Origin: Kiritimatiellales bacterium
GTDB taxonomy: Bacteria > Verrucomicrobiota > Kiritimatiellia > Kiritimatiellales > Tichowtungiaceae
Assembly (NCBI GenBank): GCA_041656295.1
Contig: JBBADV010000004.1
Span: 55,001 to 119,000 of the forward strand
Reading direction: 5' to 3'
Length of the DNA stretch: 64,000 nucleotides
The translations under genes and the position numbers were made by a program. The notes beneath the pieces were generated by a model. That model ran no database searches, was not told the DNA's origin, and saw nothing but the letters and a program-made list of their open reading frames with translations. Below, in pieces: positions 45,348 to 54,725 of the stretch. Within the stretch, counting starts at the first letter, position 1; each line of letters opens with the position of its first letter.

Positions 45348-46928
45348 ATGGGTTATGAAGTACTGGCAAGAAAATGGCGGCCGCAAATTTTTGCGGATGT
45401 CATCGGGCAGAATCACGTTGTGCAAACACTGCACAATGCGATTTGCAATAACCGTCTTGCACACGCCTATCTATTCGTCGGCCCGCGCGGCACCGGCAAA
45501 ACCACCACCGCCCGCATTCTCGCCAAAGCGCTCAACTGCCAGCACCGGGAAGGCGGCGTTGAACCGTGTAACAGGTGCAATTCGTGCGTTGAAATCATGA
45601 AGGGTTCCAGCCTCGATGTGATTGAGATTGACGGTGCATCCAATCGCGGAATCGACGCCATCCAGGAGCTGCGCGACAATGTCCGTTATGCGCCGGTGCG
45701 CGGTCCGTATAAAATTTATATCATTGATGAAGTTCACATGCTCACGCGCGAAGCGTCCAATGCGATTCTGAAAACGCTGGAAGAACCGCCGCCGCACGTT
45801 AAATTTTTCTTTGCCACCACCGAACCGCAAAAGGTTTTGACTACGATTCTGTCGCGCTGTCAGCGGTTTGATCTGCGCCGGATTTCCATTACCGATATCA
45901 CTGCGCAGCTCCGTAAAATTTCCAATGCTGAGGGGATCCAGACCAGCGACGACGCCCTGCTCGCAATCGCGCGCGGCGCCGAAGGCGGTTTGCGCGACGC
46001 CGAAGGCGCGCTTGACCAGTTAATTTCGTTCCGCGGCAAAGTGATCGAAGAAAGTGATGTACTTTCTGTGTTCGGACTTATCAGCCGCGCACAGCTTGAA
46101 GGCCTCGCCGGCGCAATCCTCGACGGGGATATTCCGGCAATCATCGCCGCGATTGATGAAATTGATAAAATTGGCAAAGACATGCAGCGCGTTGTACTGG
46201 AACTGCTCGACCAGTTTCGCAACCTGCTCATTGTTCTGCACGCCGGTAAAAACGCGACCGCGTTCGACCTGCCGGAAACGCAACTTGCCACATTGCAGAC
46301 ACAGGCGGCAAAATGTCCAGCCGGCCGCCTGCTGCGTATCATAGAAATTCTGATCGAAGCCGAAAACCGGATGCGCTACGCCCTTTCGCGCCGCACCATG
46401 CTTGAAGCCGCGCTGATCCGTGCTTCGCGCGCCGCAACGGTTGCCACGGTAGATGAACTGATGAAACAAATCGCCGTGCTTCAAAACACACCGCCGGCAG
46501 ACAGTGGCGGTGCGCCGGCAGCACTGTCCGTTGACGAAAAAAAAAACGTTTTGACTGATCTTGAGCGGTTAAAAACCGCATGGCCGGTGCTGATTGAACA
46601 CATCAGTAAAGGCGTTCCGCATGCCAGACAATATCTGATGGACACAACGCCGCAGAGCGTCACCGGGCCCCGGGTCACGATTGCCGTCGACCTTGAATTT
46701 GCCGCTGCACGCGCCAGTCTTGAAAATCCGCGCACCGTGATGTTTATTCAAAAAACCCTCGGACGGTTTTTGCAGCGCGATATTGCGGTGGACTTTGCGT
46801 TGAATCCCGGCGCCAGAAACCGTTCGGTATCCGGCGCACTGGATAACAAACAGAAATACTACAGCCATCCCGTTGTGCGCAGCGTACTCGAAGCGTTCAG
46901 CGGAGAAATTATAGAAATCAGAGAATAG
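45348..46928 (+). CDS. dnaX: DNA polymerase III subunit gamma/tau
   Basis: Clamp-loader ATPase of 526 residues from ATG 45348, the family's normal start (MGYEVLARKWRPQIF); the frame opens earlier at a TTG. It shows Walker A GPRGTGKTT, the zinc-binding CNRCNSC, Walker B IIDEVHML and LSRCQRFDLRR. The C-terminal third is less conserved. It loads the beta clamp during replication. Followed by ybaB and recR, an arrangement common across bacteria. Confidence 0.95.
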   Translation: MGYEVLARKWRPQIFADVIGQNHVVQTLHNAICNNRLAHAYLFVGPRGTGKTTTARILAKALNCQHREGGVEPCNRCNSCVEIMKGSSLDVIEIDGASNRGIDAIQELRDNVRYAPVRGPYKIYIIDEVHMLTREASNAILKTLEEPPPHVKFFFATTEPQKVLTTILSRCQRFDLRRISITDITAQLRKISNAEGIQTSDDALLAIARGAEGGLRDAEGALDQLISFRGKVIEESDVLSVFGLISRAQLEGLAGAILDGDIPAIIAAIDEIDKIGKDMQRVVLELLDQFRNLLIVLHAGKNATAFDLPETQLATLQTQAAKCPAGRLLRIIEILIEAENRMRYALSRRTMLEAALIRASRAATVATVDELMKQIAVLQNTPPADSGGAPAALSVDEKKNVLTDLERLKTAWPVLIEHISKGVPHARQYLMDTTPQSVTGPRVTIAVDLEFAAARASLENPRTVMFIQKTLGRFLQRDIAVDFALNPGARNRSVSGALDNKQKYYSHPVVRSVLEAFSGEIIEIRE

Positions 46929-46945
46929 AAAGGAATTCTCTTATT

Positions 46946-47230
46946 ATGGACATGATGAAAATGATGAAACAGGTCAGAGAGCTGAAAAAAAAGCAGAAAG
47001 CGCTTGCTTCAAAAACCGTTGAGTTCACCGCTTCCGGTGTGACTGTAAAAATGACCGGCGACATGAAGCCAAAAAGCATCTCTATTCCGCCGGAACTCAT
47101 CGACACCGGTAATGTCAAAAAAATTGAGACCGCAGTGCTCGATGCATTTAAAGGCGTACTCAATCTCGCGCAGGCCGCCGCTGCCGATGAAATGAAAAGC
47201 TTAACCGCCGGCATGAATCTGCCGTTTTAA
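46946..47230 (+). CDS. ybaB: YbaB/EbfC nucleoid-associated protein
   Basis: A 94-residue protein with the helical start MDMMKMMKQVRELKKKQKAL, the beta core VEFTASGVTVKM and the conserved end region LNLAQAAAADEMKSLTAGM. The dimer binds DNA. GAAAGGAATTC lies upstream of the ATG. It lies between dnaX and recR, matching the standard operon. Confidence 0.93.
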   Translation: MDMMKMMKQVRELKKKQKALASKTVEFTASGVTVKMTGDMKPKSISIPPELIDTGNVKKIETAVLDAFKGVLNLAQAAAADEMKSLTAGMNLPF

Positions 47231-47290
47231 AAATGCTCTATACCCGATATTCAATGAATAATGATCATTGCGGCTGAAAATTGAAAATTT

Positions 47291-47893
47291 ATGAGACACC
47301 TGCTTCCACTTGATAATTTAGTTGCCGCGCTGGAAAAACTGCCGGGCATCGGCAAACGTTCGGCCGAGCGAATCGCATTTGCACTGGCACAGAATCGTGA
47401 CGGGCTGGCACGCAAACTTGCCGACGCCCTGCTTGCGGCGGATGAACAGGTCGGCAGTTGTTCGCGCTGCGGCAGTATCACCGTAACCAAAGAAAATCCG
47501 TGTTCAATCTGCACCGACGGCCGGCGGGCCAATGGCTTGATCTGTGTCGTCGAAAGCGCCGGCGACATTTTAAAAATAGAACACTCCAACAGCTTTAACG
47601 GACGTTATCATGTGCTTGGCGGACATCTTTCGCCGGCGCTCGGCAAAGGCATTTCAGAATTGCGGGTTAATGAACTGCTCACACGACTGCAACCGGAAAA
47701 TATCACTGAAGTAATTGTTGCGCTTGGTACCGATGTTGAAAGCGAAGCCACCGCCAGCTATCTCGCCGAAATTTTATCCAGTCGCAATATAAAAGCGTCA
47801 CGGCTGGCGTTCGGGCTGCCTTCCGGCAGCGCAATTGCATACGCCGACTCCACTACGCTTCAGCGCGCCATTCAGGGACGTCAATCATTTTGA
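47291..47893 (+). CDS. recR: recombination protein RecR
   Basis: A 200-residue RecFOR-pathway protein. Helix-hairpin-helix LPGIGKRSAERIAFAL (about 17-32), a four-cysteine zinc finger (CSRCGSI to CSIC), and a Toprim domain starting ICVVESAGDIL with TDVESEATA later. The complex loads RecA at gaps. Length is standard. Third gene of dnaX-ybaB-recR. Confidence 0.96.
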   Translation: MRHLLPLDNLVAALEKLPGIGKRSAERIAFALAQNRDGLARKLADALLAADEQVGSCSRCGSITVTKENPCSICTDGRRANGLICVVESAGDILKIEHSNSFNGRYHVLGGHLSPALGKGISELRVNELLTRLQPENITEVIVALGTDVESEATASYLAEILSSRNIKASRLAFGLPSGSAIAYADSTTLQRAIQGRQSF

Positions 47894-47927
47894 CCACAAC
47901 AAATACCGGCAAATCTCCGGACATCGT

Positions 47928-49370
47928 TTATTTCACTGCAACGGCGACGAGGGTCATATCGTCATACTGCGGTTGAGCACCGACGTGACGGGCGAGCTGT
48001 TCGCGAATGGTTTGGATGAGTTGATCAACACCGTCATCCGCCCTTTGATCAATCACCTGCTTAAGCCGGTTAATACCCCATTCTTTATTTTTGTTATCAA
48101 GCGCCTCATTAATGCCGTCGGTAAAAAGGACAACTGTATCGCCGGGCTCGAGTTGCACGCAAACATCTTCAATTGCAGTGTTAAAAATTTCGGAATCTGC
48201 AAGACCGATTGCAATGCCGTTGCCATCCAGCATTTCTACGTTTATACTGCCGGTGCGCTTGAGCAGCGGACGTTCGTGTCCGGCGCGCGCAAATTTCATT
48301 GCGCGCGTTTCGGTATTGATGACCATATAAAGCATGGTAATAAACATATCTTCAGCAAGATTGGCGCTGAGTACGTTATTCAGTTCGGACAGCATCAGCG
48401 CAGGACTGTGCTGCAGCGGCGCGCGAGCACGCAGTACGCCCTGACAGACGGCCATCATCATCGCACCGGCAATTCCTTTTCCGGAAACATCAGCGATTGC
48501 GATCCCAAGCAGATGATTGCCAAGTTCAATTACATCGTAATAGTCCCCGCCGATATCGAAGGCCGGAAGATTGTATGCCGCGATGGAAACCGAATCGATT
48601 TCCGGCAGCGTTTGCGGCAGCAGTGAAGCCTGAATCTGGCGCGCAGTTTGCATGCTGCGGTCGAGAATCCGTTTTTCCTCAAGTGCGGCGCGCAGTCCGG
48701 CATAGTGAACAGGAACAGAGGCCTGATCGGTCATGGCCTGGTGAAGCATGAGATCGCCGGCCGTAAAAAGCTGTCCATCAACACGGTTGATTAAAACAAT
48801 GGCGCCGAGCACTTCGTTTCCGAAACGCATTGGAACGGCCATCAGCGTACGGATTTTTAAAAATGCAGCGGTGTAATTTGGAGTGCGGGCATCCAGTTCG
48901 GCATCTTCGATAATTATACCGGTTCCGACCTCGGCAACTATGCCGATAATCCCTTCGCCGGCGGCCACCGGCCGGGTTTTTACACACGTTTCAAGAGATT
49001 TTGCCGTAGTGAACAGCTGCTCATCTTTTACCTGTTCCGCATCGTAAAGCGGCGGAAAAACGCCTGAAACGGCACGGGCGAAAAGCCGTGTACGGTCGGA
49101 ATTAAAAAGATAAATTGCGCCGGCGGATGCACCGGCAGTTTTTACGGCGAAAAACAGAATACGAGTCAGCAGAGCATCCGTAGAGATGTCCTCATCTTCC
49201 GCGAATACTTCGCCGACATCATGAACAAATTCAAAAATCGTTTCCAGTTCGCGGCGCAACGCAAGATTTTCTTTTCTCTGCCGCCGCCGGCAGAGAGACA
49301 GGCGGACGATGATTACTGCCGCCGCCAGTCCGGCAGGAAAAACAATCCAGAATGTGGCGGTCAATGACAT
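47928..49370 (-). CDS. membrane GAF-SpoIIE (PP2C) serine phosphatase, RsbU-like
   Basis: A 480-residue regulator. An N-terminal TM helix (about 7-25), a GAF sensor domain (about 60-215, GAIYLFNSDRTRLFARAV), and a SpoIIE/PP2C phosphatase domain with the metal motifs FDIGGDYYDV, IADVSGKGIAG, LFTDGINEA and DDMTLVAVAV. Such enzymes dephosphorylate STAS anti-anti-sigma proteins. It lies 6 bp after a STAS gene, so the two form a partner-switching pair. The signal sensed is unknown. Confidence 0.9.
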   Translation of the reverse strand: MSLTATFWIVFPAGLAAAVIIVRLSLCRRRQRKENLALRRELETIFEFVHDVGEVFAEDEDISTDALLTRILFFAVKTAGASAGAIYLFNSDRTRLFARAVSGVFPPLYDAEQVKDEQLFTTAKSLETCVKTRPVAAGEGIIGIVAEVGTGIIIEDAELDARTPNYTAAFLKIRTLMAVPMRFGNEVLGAIVLINRVDGQLFTAGDLMLHQAMTDQASVPVHYAGLRAALEEKRILDRSMQTARQIQASLLPQTLPEIDSVSIAAYNLPAFDIGGDYYDVIELGNHLLGIAIADVSGKGIAGAMMMAVCQGVLRARAPLQHSPALMLSELNNVLSANLAEDMFITMLYMVINTETRAMKFARAGHERPLLKRTGSINVEMLDGNGIAIGLADSEIFNTAIEDVCVQLEPGDTVVLFTDGINEALDNKNKEWGINRLKQVIDQRADDGVDQLIQTIREQLARHVGAQPQYDDMTLVAVAVK

Positions 49371-49376
49371 AATTCG

Positions 49377-49895
49377 TTAATTCAGTCTATCGATATCGAC
49401 CTGAAGATATTCGACCACGCGTTTAAACCGGCAAATGTTTTCATCACCAAGTTTCATCAAGTTTTCATGCGCCTGCAATGCAGTTTCCGCCAGTTCTCTT
49501 TTGGTCGAATCAGCCGCTGCGAGCTGTTCCGGCGTGTCAGCCGGAATGTGATATCCGTTATCATTTTCGTAGTGCTTAATCACGCGTGCCACACCGAGCG
49601 TCTCAAGCAGCTCACGGTTTTTCGGCGATACATTGATCAGTTCAATTTTTTTATTCTGTTTACTGAGCCGCCATGCAAGCCCGGCAAGTACACCCATAAA
49701 CGTGCTGTCCATACCGATGCACTCCGCAAGATCTATTACCACAGCGGCAATCCGGTCCTTCGCCGAATATTCGTTGATAAACTGTTTTAGCGCCGCACTG
49801 ACTTGAAATGACCCGCGGCCGACTACACGTATAAAAACGGTGTCGGCTGTGATCGCTGCCTGCAGATCGTTGCGAAGCTGTTCGTTATCGGCCAT
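49377..49895 (-). CDS. STAS-domain anti-anti-sigma factor-like protein
   Basis: A 172-residue protein. An N-terminal STAS domain (about 15-110) has IAAVVIDLAECIGMDSTFMG, where the serine or threonine after the aspartate is the usual phosphorylation site, and LINVSPKNRELLETLGV. A C-terminal helical extension of about 55 residues is unusual for small anti-anti-sigma proteins. It is read together with the SpoIIE phosphatase gene that follows. No kinase of this switch is in the window. Confidence 0.87.
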   Translation of the reverse strand: MADNEQLRNDLQAAITADTVFIRVVGRGSFQVSAALKQFINEYSAKDRIAAVVIDLAECIGMDSTFMGVLAGLAWRLSKQNKKIELINVSPKNRELLETLGVARVIKHYENDNGYHIPADTPEQLAAADSTKRELAETALQAHENLMKLGDENICRFKRVVEYLQVDIDRLN

Positions 49896-49990
49896 ATAAA
49901 GTCAAAATCCTGAGTGTACAACCCGTTCAAAATTCTATGTGATTCTAGAGGATGCGCGGCGGAGTGCAACCGCTTATTTATTTGTAGGCA

Positions 49991-50668
49991 TTATTCTGCC
50001 GGCGCAAGGATAATCACACATTCACCTTTAACGGTCCTGCCGGCATAGTATGCAAGCGTTTCCGGCGGTGTACCGGTGAACAGTTCTTCAAATTTTTTCG
50101 TCAGTTCACGCGCTGTAAACATCAGCCGCCCTGCGCCGGCGGCAGCACCGATCTCTTCCACCGTTTTCAAAAGGCGATAAGGTGACTCATAGAAAATTAC
50201 CGGTACCGGCAGCGCCGCACACTGTTCCAGAATTTTCCGGCGCGCGCCGGATTTGCGCGGTAGAAAACCGGCGAACAAAAAACCGTGTCCGCCGAAACCG
50301 CTCAATGCGAGCGCGGTGGTGACTGCCGTTGGTCCCGGCACAGACGTAACCATCAAACCGGCAGCGCGACAGACCATGACGATGCGCGACCCCGGATCGG
50401 AGATGCACGGCATGCCGGAATCCGTCACCATTGCAATTGCCGCGCCGGCGCGAATGCGCTCAATAATTTCTTCACAGCGCTGCGCTTCATTAAACTTATG
50501 ACAACTGATGCAGTGCGTTTTTATGGCAAAATGATTCAGCAGAATTCGCGTCTGGCGCGTATCCTCTGCAATGATCAGTGCGGCGTTCGACAGCGTTTCA
50601 ACGCCGCGCGCGCTCATATCACCAAGATTCCCGATCGGCGTTCCAACAATATATAGTCCGGCGTCCAT
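49991..50668 (-). CDS. rsmI: 16S rRNA 2'-O-methyltransferase RsmI
   Basis: A 225-residue tetrapyrrole-methylase-fold enzyme that methylates C1402 of 16S rRNA. It has LYIVGTPIGNLGDMSARGVE at the N-terminus, AEDTRQTRILL, the SAM-site MVTDSGMPCISDPGSR, and FYESPYRLLKTVEEI. It is slightly shorter than the E. coli protein because the C-terminal helical domain is missing. It lies upstream of the STAS/SpoIIE genes and downstream of maf, all on the minus strand. Confidence 0.94.
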   Translation of the reverse strand: MDAGLYIVGTPIGNLGDMSARGVETLSNAALIIAEDTRQTRILLNHFAIKTHCISCHKFNEAQRCEEIIERIRAGAAIAMVTDSGMPCISDPGSRIVMVCRAAGLMVTSVPGPTAVTTALALSGFGGHGFLFAGFLPRKSGARRKILEQCAALPVPVIFYESPYRLLKTVEEIGAAAGAGRLMFTARELTKKFEELFTGTPPETLAYYAGRTVKGECVIILAPAE

Positions 50669-50725
50669 ACGTTTGTTTTAGTCGAAAGCCTGCGGGTCAC
50701 AAGCCGAAAATCATACAACCGACGT

Positions 50726-51298
50726 TTAACTTTCAGACGTTAGACCGTTAACGGCTTCTATAACCTCACAAAGCGGCAGTCCAACCACATTCGAATAGGA
50801 ACCATTAATTTTCCGTACCATTCCGGCAGCGCCGCCCTGAATTGCATAGGCGCCGGCTTTATCCAAAGGCTCGCCGGTTTTGATATACGCAACAATTTCA
50901 TCATCAGCTAGTTTGCGAAATTCCACCGCAGTAGAAACGCTGAACGAAACAACTTTGCCGGCGGCGCGCAGACAAACGCCGGTGATGACCTCGTGTATAT
51001 TTCCGGCAAGCAGTCTCAGCATTTCGCCGGCGTGGTTTTCGTCTGCCGGTTTGCCGAGAATTGTTCCGGCGATGGTGACGATCGTGTCTGCTGCCAGAAT
51101 TATTTCGTCTGCATTCAACTGAATCGATGCAGCCTTTTCTCTCGCGGTGCGCTCAGTGAATTCTGCCGGCACTTCGCCGGCACGCGGGATTTCGTCAGCT
51201 TCCGGCCGGCGGACTTCAAAATCAATTCCGGAGCTGCGTAAAAGTTCGGCGCGGCGCGGGGATCCGCTGGCAAGAATCAGTTTTGGGTTGGTTTCCAT
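50726..51298 (-). CDS. maf: Maf-family nucleoside triphosphate pyrophosphatase
   Basis: A 190-residue house-cleaning pyrophosphatase acting on non-canonical or UTP/dTTP-type nucleotides. It has the signature LILASGSPRRAELLRSSGID (8-27), REKAASI, ILAADTIVTI and the GAYAIQGGAAGMV motif. Start 51298 gives the family N-terminus METNPKLILA; the frame also opens at 51382, which would overlap the divergent gene's 5' region. Sub-specificity (YhdE, YceF or YggF group) was not settled. Confidence 0.92.
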   Translation of the reverse strand: METNPKLILASGSPRRAELLRSSGIDFEVRRPEADEIPRAGEVPAEFTERTAREKAASIQLNADEIILAADTIVTIAGTILGKPADENHAGEMLRLLAGNIHEVITGVCLRAAGKVVSFSVSTAVEFRKLADDEIVAYIKTGEPLDKAGAYAIQGGAAGMVRKINGSYSNVVGLPLCEVIEAVNGLTSES

Positions 51299-51366
51299 TC
51301 GCCGGAACGATAGCATTCTCACCGGTTGAATTTTAAGCGGATAATTAAACAATGAGATATAAGCAT

Positions 51367-52305
51367 ATGAAAAAACGTGCACTTGTTACCGGCGGCGCCG
51401 GATTTCTCGGTTCACATTTGTGCAACGCGCTGCTGAATCGCGATTATCATGTACTGTGCATCGATAATTTTTTTACCGGACGGCACAAAAATGTGGAACA
51501 TTTAGCCGGCAATGCTTCATTTGAGATTATCGAGCATGATGTTTGCCATCCGCTGCATCATGTTGAAGTGGATGAAATTTACAATCTCGCCTGTCCCGCA
51601 TCGCCGCCGCACTATCAGCACGATCCGATTCATACCATGAAAACCAGCGTGTTCGGTGCGCTCAACATGCTCGGACTCGCCAAACGCACCGGTGCAAAAA
51701 TTTTCCAGGCATCCACCAGTGAAGTGTACGGCGACCCTGATGTTCATCCGCAACCGGAAAGTTACTGGGGGCACGTCAATCCGATCGGTGTTCGCTCCTG
51801 CTATGACGAAGGCAAGCGCGCCGCTGAAACCCTCTTCTACGACTATCACCGCCGGCACGGTATAAAAATTAAAATCGCGCGCATTTTTAATACCTACGGT
51901 CCGCGCATGCATCCGCAAGACGGACGTGTCGTCAGTAATTTTATTATGCAGGCCCTGGCCGGCGATCCGATCACCGTGTACGGCGACGGAAAACAGACGC
52001 GCTCATTCTGCTATGTCGATGATTTGATTGCTGCGTTTCTGAAATTAATGGACGCACCGGACGAAATTACCGGTCCGGTTAACACCGGTAATCCCGATGA
52101 ATTCACTATGCTTGAGCTTGCAGAAAAAGTGATTGGACTCACCGGCTCAAACTCAAAACTCGTCTTCGAACCGCTGCCGTCCGACGACCCGAAACAGCGC
52201 CGGCCCGATATCACACTCGCTAAAGAAAAACTCGGCTGGGAACCGCTGATTCCGCTCAATGACGGACTTAAAAAAACGATCTCTTATTTCAAGAATTATG
52301 TCTAA
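51367..52305 (+). CDS. UDP-glucuronate decarboxylase (UDP-xylose synthase)
   Basis: A 312-residue short-chain dehydrogenase-type enzyme. Rossmann loop [10 protein letters not shown] (9-18), the UXS-typical [15 protein letters not shown], catalytic STSEVYGDP with [13 protein letters not shown] (YxxxK), [11 protein letters not shown] and [10 protein letters not shown]. It forms UDP-xylose from UDP-glucuronate for surface polysaccharides. ATG 51367 starts the usual [10 protein letters not shown]; another ATG lies at 51352. Divergent from maf with a short shared upstream region. Confidence 0.92.
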   Translation: MKKRALVTGGAGFLGSHLCNALLNRDYHVLCIDNFFTGRHKNVEHLAGNASFEIIEHDVCHPLHHVEVDEIYNLACPASPPHYQHDPIHTMKTSVFGALNMLGLAKRTGAKIFQASTSEVYGDPDVHPQPESYWGHVNPIGVRSCYDEGKRAAETLFYDYHRRHGIKIKIARIFNTYGPRMHPQDGRVVSNFIMQALAGDPITVYGDGKQTRSFCYVDDLIAAFLKLMDAPDEITGPVNTGNPDEFTMLELAEKVIGLTGSNSKLVFEPLPSDDPKQRRPDITLAKEKLGWEPLIPLNDGLKKTISYFKNYV

Positions 52306-52456
52306 ACGTTTAGACGGCATAACAGAGCGGCGATAAAAACTTCTGATCTCATTTGTATTCAACGGCTGAGCCGGAAACCGAGACATCCGGCATCCTGAAA
52401 AAACAGATGAGCTGCTGGCTGCTCACATCCTGGATGGTATGACGCGCGGCGGTGAA
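52306..52456. other. convergent gap after the decarboxylase gene
   Basis: About 150 bp between two convergent genes. It contains AACGGCTGAGCCGGAAACC and short palindromic stretches but no strong terminator with a T-run. No gene is seen. Confidence 0.3.
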
Positions 52457-53200
52457 TCAATTTTCTTTGGGTGAAGAATCCGGCAGCGCTGTTTTTTCCC
52501 GTAATTCAGCAGAGAGCATATCGTCCATTTTCAAGCCGGTGAGTCCGGTAAGCGTTTTAATAAGAGCGATAAGTACAGCGATCATCACCGCCATGCTCGG
52601 CAGCATGACGACGATGTAACTCAATCCGGTCATACGCCCTACTTCCGCGGCAAACGCTTCGGTACCCGGTTCGCTTTTTAAAATAACTTTTGCCAACCCG
52701 TAATTTAAACCGGCCGAAAGAAAAAATGACGAGGCGAGTCCCCACGTCAACCCGACGAGTCGTTTTTCAAAAATCTGTTCGTTATCACGCTCACGTAGAT
52801 GTTCATGGATTTTATCGACATCGAACAGCTTGTGATTCATCAATAATTTTTTAATGAGCGGCCACGGTGTTTTTAATGAAATGACAACGGCGAGTCCGAT
52901 AATCAGCGGGATGGCGGCTTCTTTGCAGGCAATCCATTCGGGCGGCAGTTCCATGATGCTGAAAACACCGGTGAGCAGTACGCTGATGATGCCGAGCAGT
53001 GCAATAAAGTCGGTACGCCGTTCTTTTATTAATGTGTGTGTTCCGTAAAGGATCGGAAACAGCAGCGCAATGATCATCGCCTTCACCGGACCGAGATATT
53101 TTTCTTTGCTGAGCAGAGTGAGAATCAGAACGGGAATGATAACGTTCAGCATGAGGCTGAACATCGGATTGTCGCTGAACGGTTTTTTCTTTTCGGTCAT
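52457..53200 (-). CDS. VC0807-family membrane protein
   Basis: A 247-residue inner-membrane protein with about six hydrophobic helices, starting FSLMLNVIIPVLILTLLS and including DFIALLGIISVLLTGVFSIM and SYIVVMLPSMAVMIAVLIAL. It has the features of the small VC0807-type family of unknown transport-like function. ATG 53200 gives MTEKKKPFSD and has a purine-rich upstream stretch; a GTG at 53212 overlaps the alr stop. Co-transcribed with alr. Confidence 0.8.
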   Translation of the reverse strand: MTEKKKPFSDNPMFSLMLNVIIPVLILTLLSKEKYLGPVKAMIIALLFPILYGTHTLIKERRTDFIALLGIISVLLTGVFSIMELPPEWIACKEAAIPLIIGLAVVISLKTPWPLIKKLLMNHKLFDVDKIHEHLRERDNEQIFEKRLVGLTWGLASSFFLSAGLNYGLAKVILKSEPGTEAFAAEVGRMTGLSYIVVMLPSMAVMIAVLIALIKTLTGLTGLKMDDMLSAELREKTALPDSSPKEN

Positions 53201-53208
53201 TTGTTTTC

Positions 53209-54306
53209 TCACTGGATATACCGGCGTTCAATGCCGGCATTAATGCTGGTTAAAATTTCATACGGAATGGTGCGGCAGATTTTTGAAAGTTCACTTGCCC
53301 AGATTTCTTCACCGCCCTGCCGGCCGATCAAAACAGCCTCGTCGCCGGTTTGTGCAGCGAGATCGGGACCAAGATCGACCGTGACCCAGTTCATGCTGAC
53401 ACGTCCGACCACCGCACACCGGCATCCGCGAATCAGTACGTCGCCGCGATTACTGAGCGCGCGGTTATAACCGTCGGCGTAACCCACCGCCAGCGTTGCA
53501 ATCTGCGTTGGATTTTCAGTAACGTGTGTGCTGACGTAACCGACTGCACAGCCCGCCGGAACCTGTTTGATTTGTACAATCCGCGTTTTCCACTGCAGAA
53601 TCGGGCGCGTGTGAAACCGCCCGTCCGGATGACCGGTGCCGTAGCCGTACAGCACAATGCCCTGGCGAATGCCGCTAAAATCCCACTCAGGAAAGAAAAG
53701 TGCGGCGCGGCTGCTGGAAATATGTTTAAAAATATTTTCCGGTAGAAAATGTAATGCCGTTTCAAAACGTTCAACCTGCATTGTTGCGCCGTGCGGTGAA
53801 TCCGGCTCAACGGCGGCAAAGTGACTGCACGCACCGGAAATTTTCAGTGCCGGGAATTTTTTAAGTTCAGCGGCCAGCGCTTCAACTCCGTTCCACGGAC
53901 AGCCGAGCCGCCCCATACCGGTATCAATCTTCAGGTGCACCGGCAGCTCAATTCCCAGCCGCGCCGCTTCAGCTGCCAATGCGCGGGCATGATCACCATT
54001 GGCGAGAATCGGAATGATGTGATTCCGATACGCCGTTGCAACATCACCGGAATCGAGCACACCGAGAATAAGAATGTTAACGTCCGGCAGCGCCGCACGA
54101 ATCTTCAGAGCCTCATCAAGATAAGCCACTGCCAGCCATTTCACACCCGCTTCAGCGGCGGCGCATGATACCGGAATAATTCCGTGGTTGTAAGCATCGG
54201 CTTTAACAACAAAAATAATTTCGACATCCGGCGGAATAGAACGGCGCAACGACTGAACATTTTCCTTCAGTGCGCCGAGATCAATTTCCACCCATGAGTG
54301 CGTCAT
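53209..54306 (-). CDS. alr: alanine racemase
   Basis: A 365-residue PLP enzyme making D-alanine for peptidoglycan. The PLP lysine is Lys35 in FVVKADAYNHG. The substrate-side tyrosine is in CAVGYVSTH, and the C-terminal beta domain holds GRVSMNWVTVDLG and YEILTSINAGIERRY. Length is standard. It overlaps or abuts the following VC0807-family gene and begins about 80 bp from tRNA-Arg. Confidence 0.95.
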   Translation of the reverse strand: MTHSWVEIDLGALKENVQSLRRSIPPDVEIIFVVKADAYNHGIIPVSCAAAEAGVKWLAVAYLDEALKIRAALPDVNILILGVLDSGDVATAYRNHIIPILANGDHARALAAEAARLGIELPVHLKIDTGMGRLGCPWNGVEALAAELKKFPALKISGACSHFAAVEPDSPHGATMQVERFETALHFLPENIFKHISSSRAALFFPEWDFSGIRQGIVLYGYGTGHPDGRFHTRPILQWKTRIVQIKQVPAGCAVGYVSTHVTENPTQIATLAVGYADGYNRALSNRGDVLIRGCRCAVVGRVSMNWVTVDLGPDLAAQTGDEAVLIGRQGGEEIWASELSKICRTIPYEILTSINAGIERRYIQ

Positions 54307-54390
54307 ATAAAACCTGCCTGCTGAAACCCGCGCTCTGAAAAAACAGCATTATTATTTTTCAGATTTCAGACTTCATTTTTCATTAAAATT

Positions 54391-54467
54391 TGGCACCCCC
54401 GACAGGATTCGAACCTGTGACCGTCGGATTAGAAATCCGATGCTCTATCCAGCTGAGCTACAGGGGT
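54391..54467 (-). tRNA. tRNA-Arg (TCT anticodon)
   Basis: The complement folds as a 77-nt class I tRNA. Acceptor ACCCCTG pairs with CGGGGGT, the D-arm starts at TAGCTCAGCTGG, the anticodon loop TTTCTAA gives anticodon TCT, the T-arm contains GGTTCGAATCC, and CCA is encoded (54391-54393). It lies between alr and the IS30 element. Confidence 0.96.
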
Positions 54468-54725
54468 GCAGCATAAAGCAGGTGAAAAGATAGACAAGGG
54501 GGTCGGGACAAGGCAAGAAACAAAGTGAAGCACCCCGCCGGCGGAAGCCCGCAGCTTCCGGTCTTCTGCATAATTGCTCCGTTCCGGCAAAACAGTCCGA
54601 AGTATGGATTTCATTTTATCCCCCGGCCTTAAAAGCCGGGATTTTCTGCTACGGGTTATAAAAATACAGGCATAATCAGCTTTTACAAACAATCTGTTTT
54701 GAAAAATGGAACTTCCCCCGACAAG

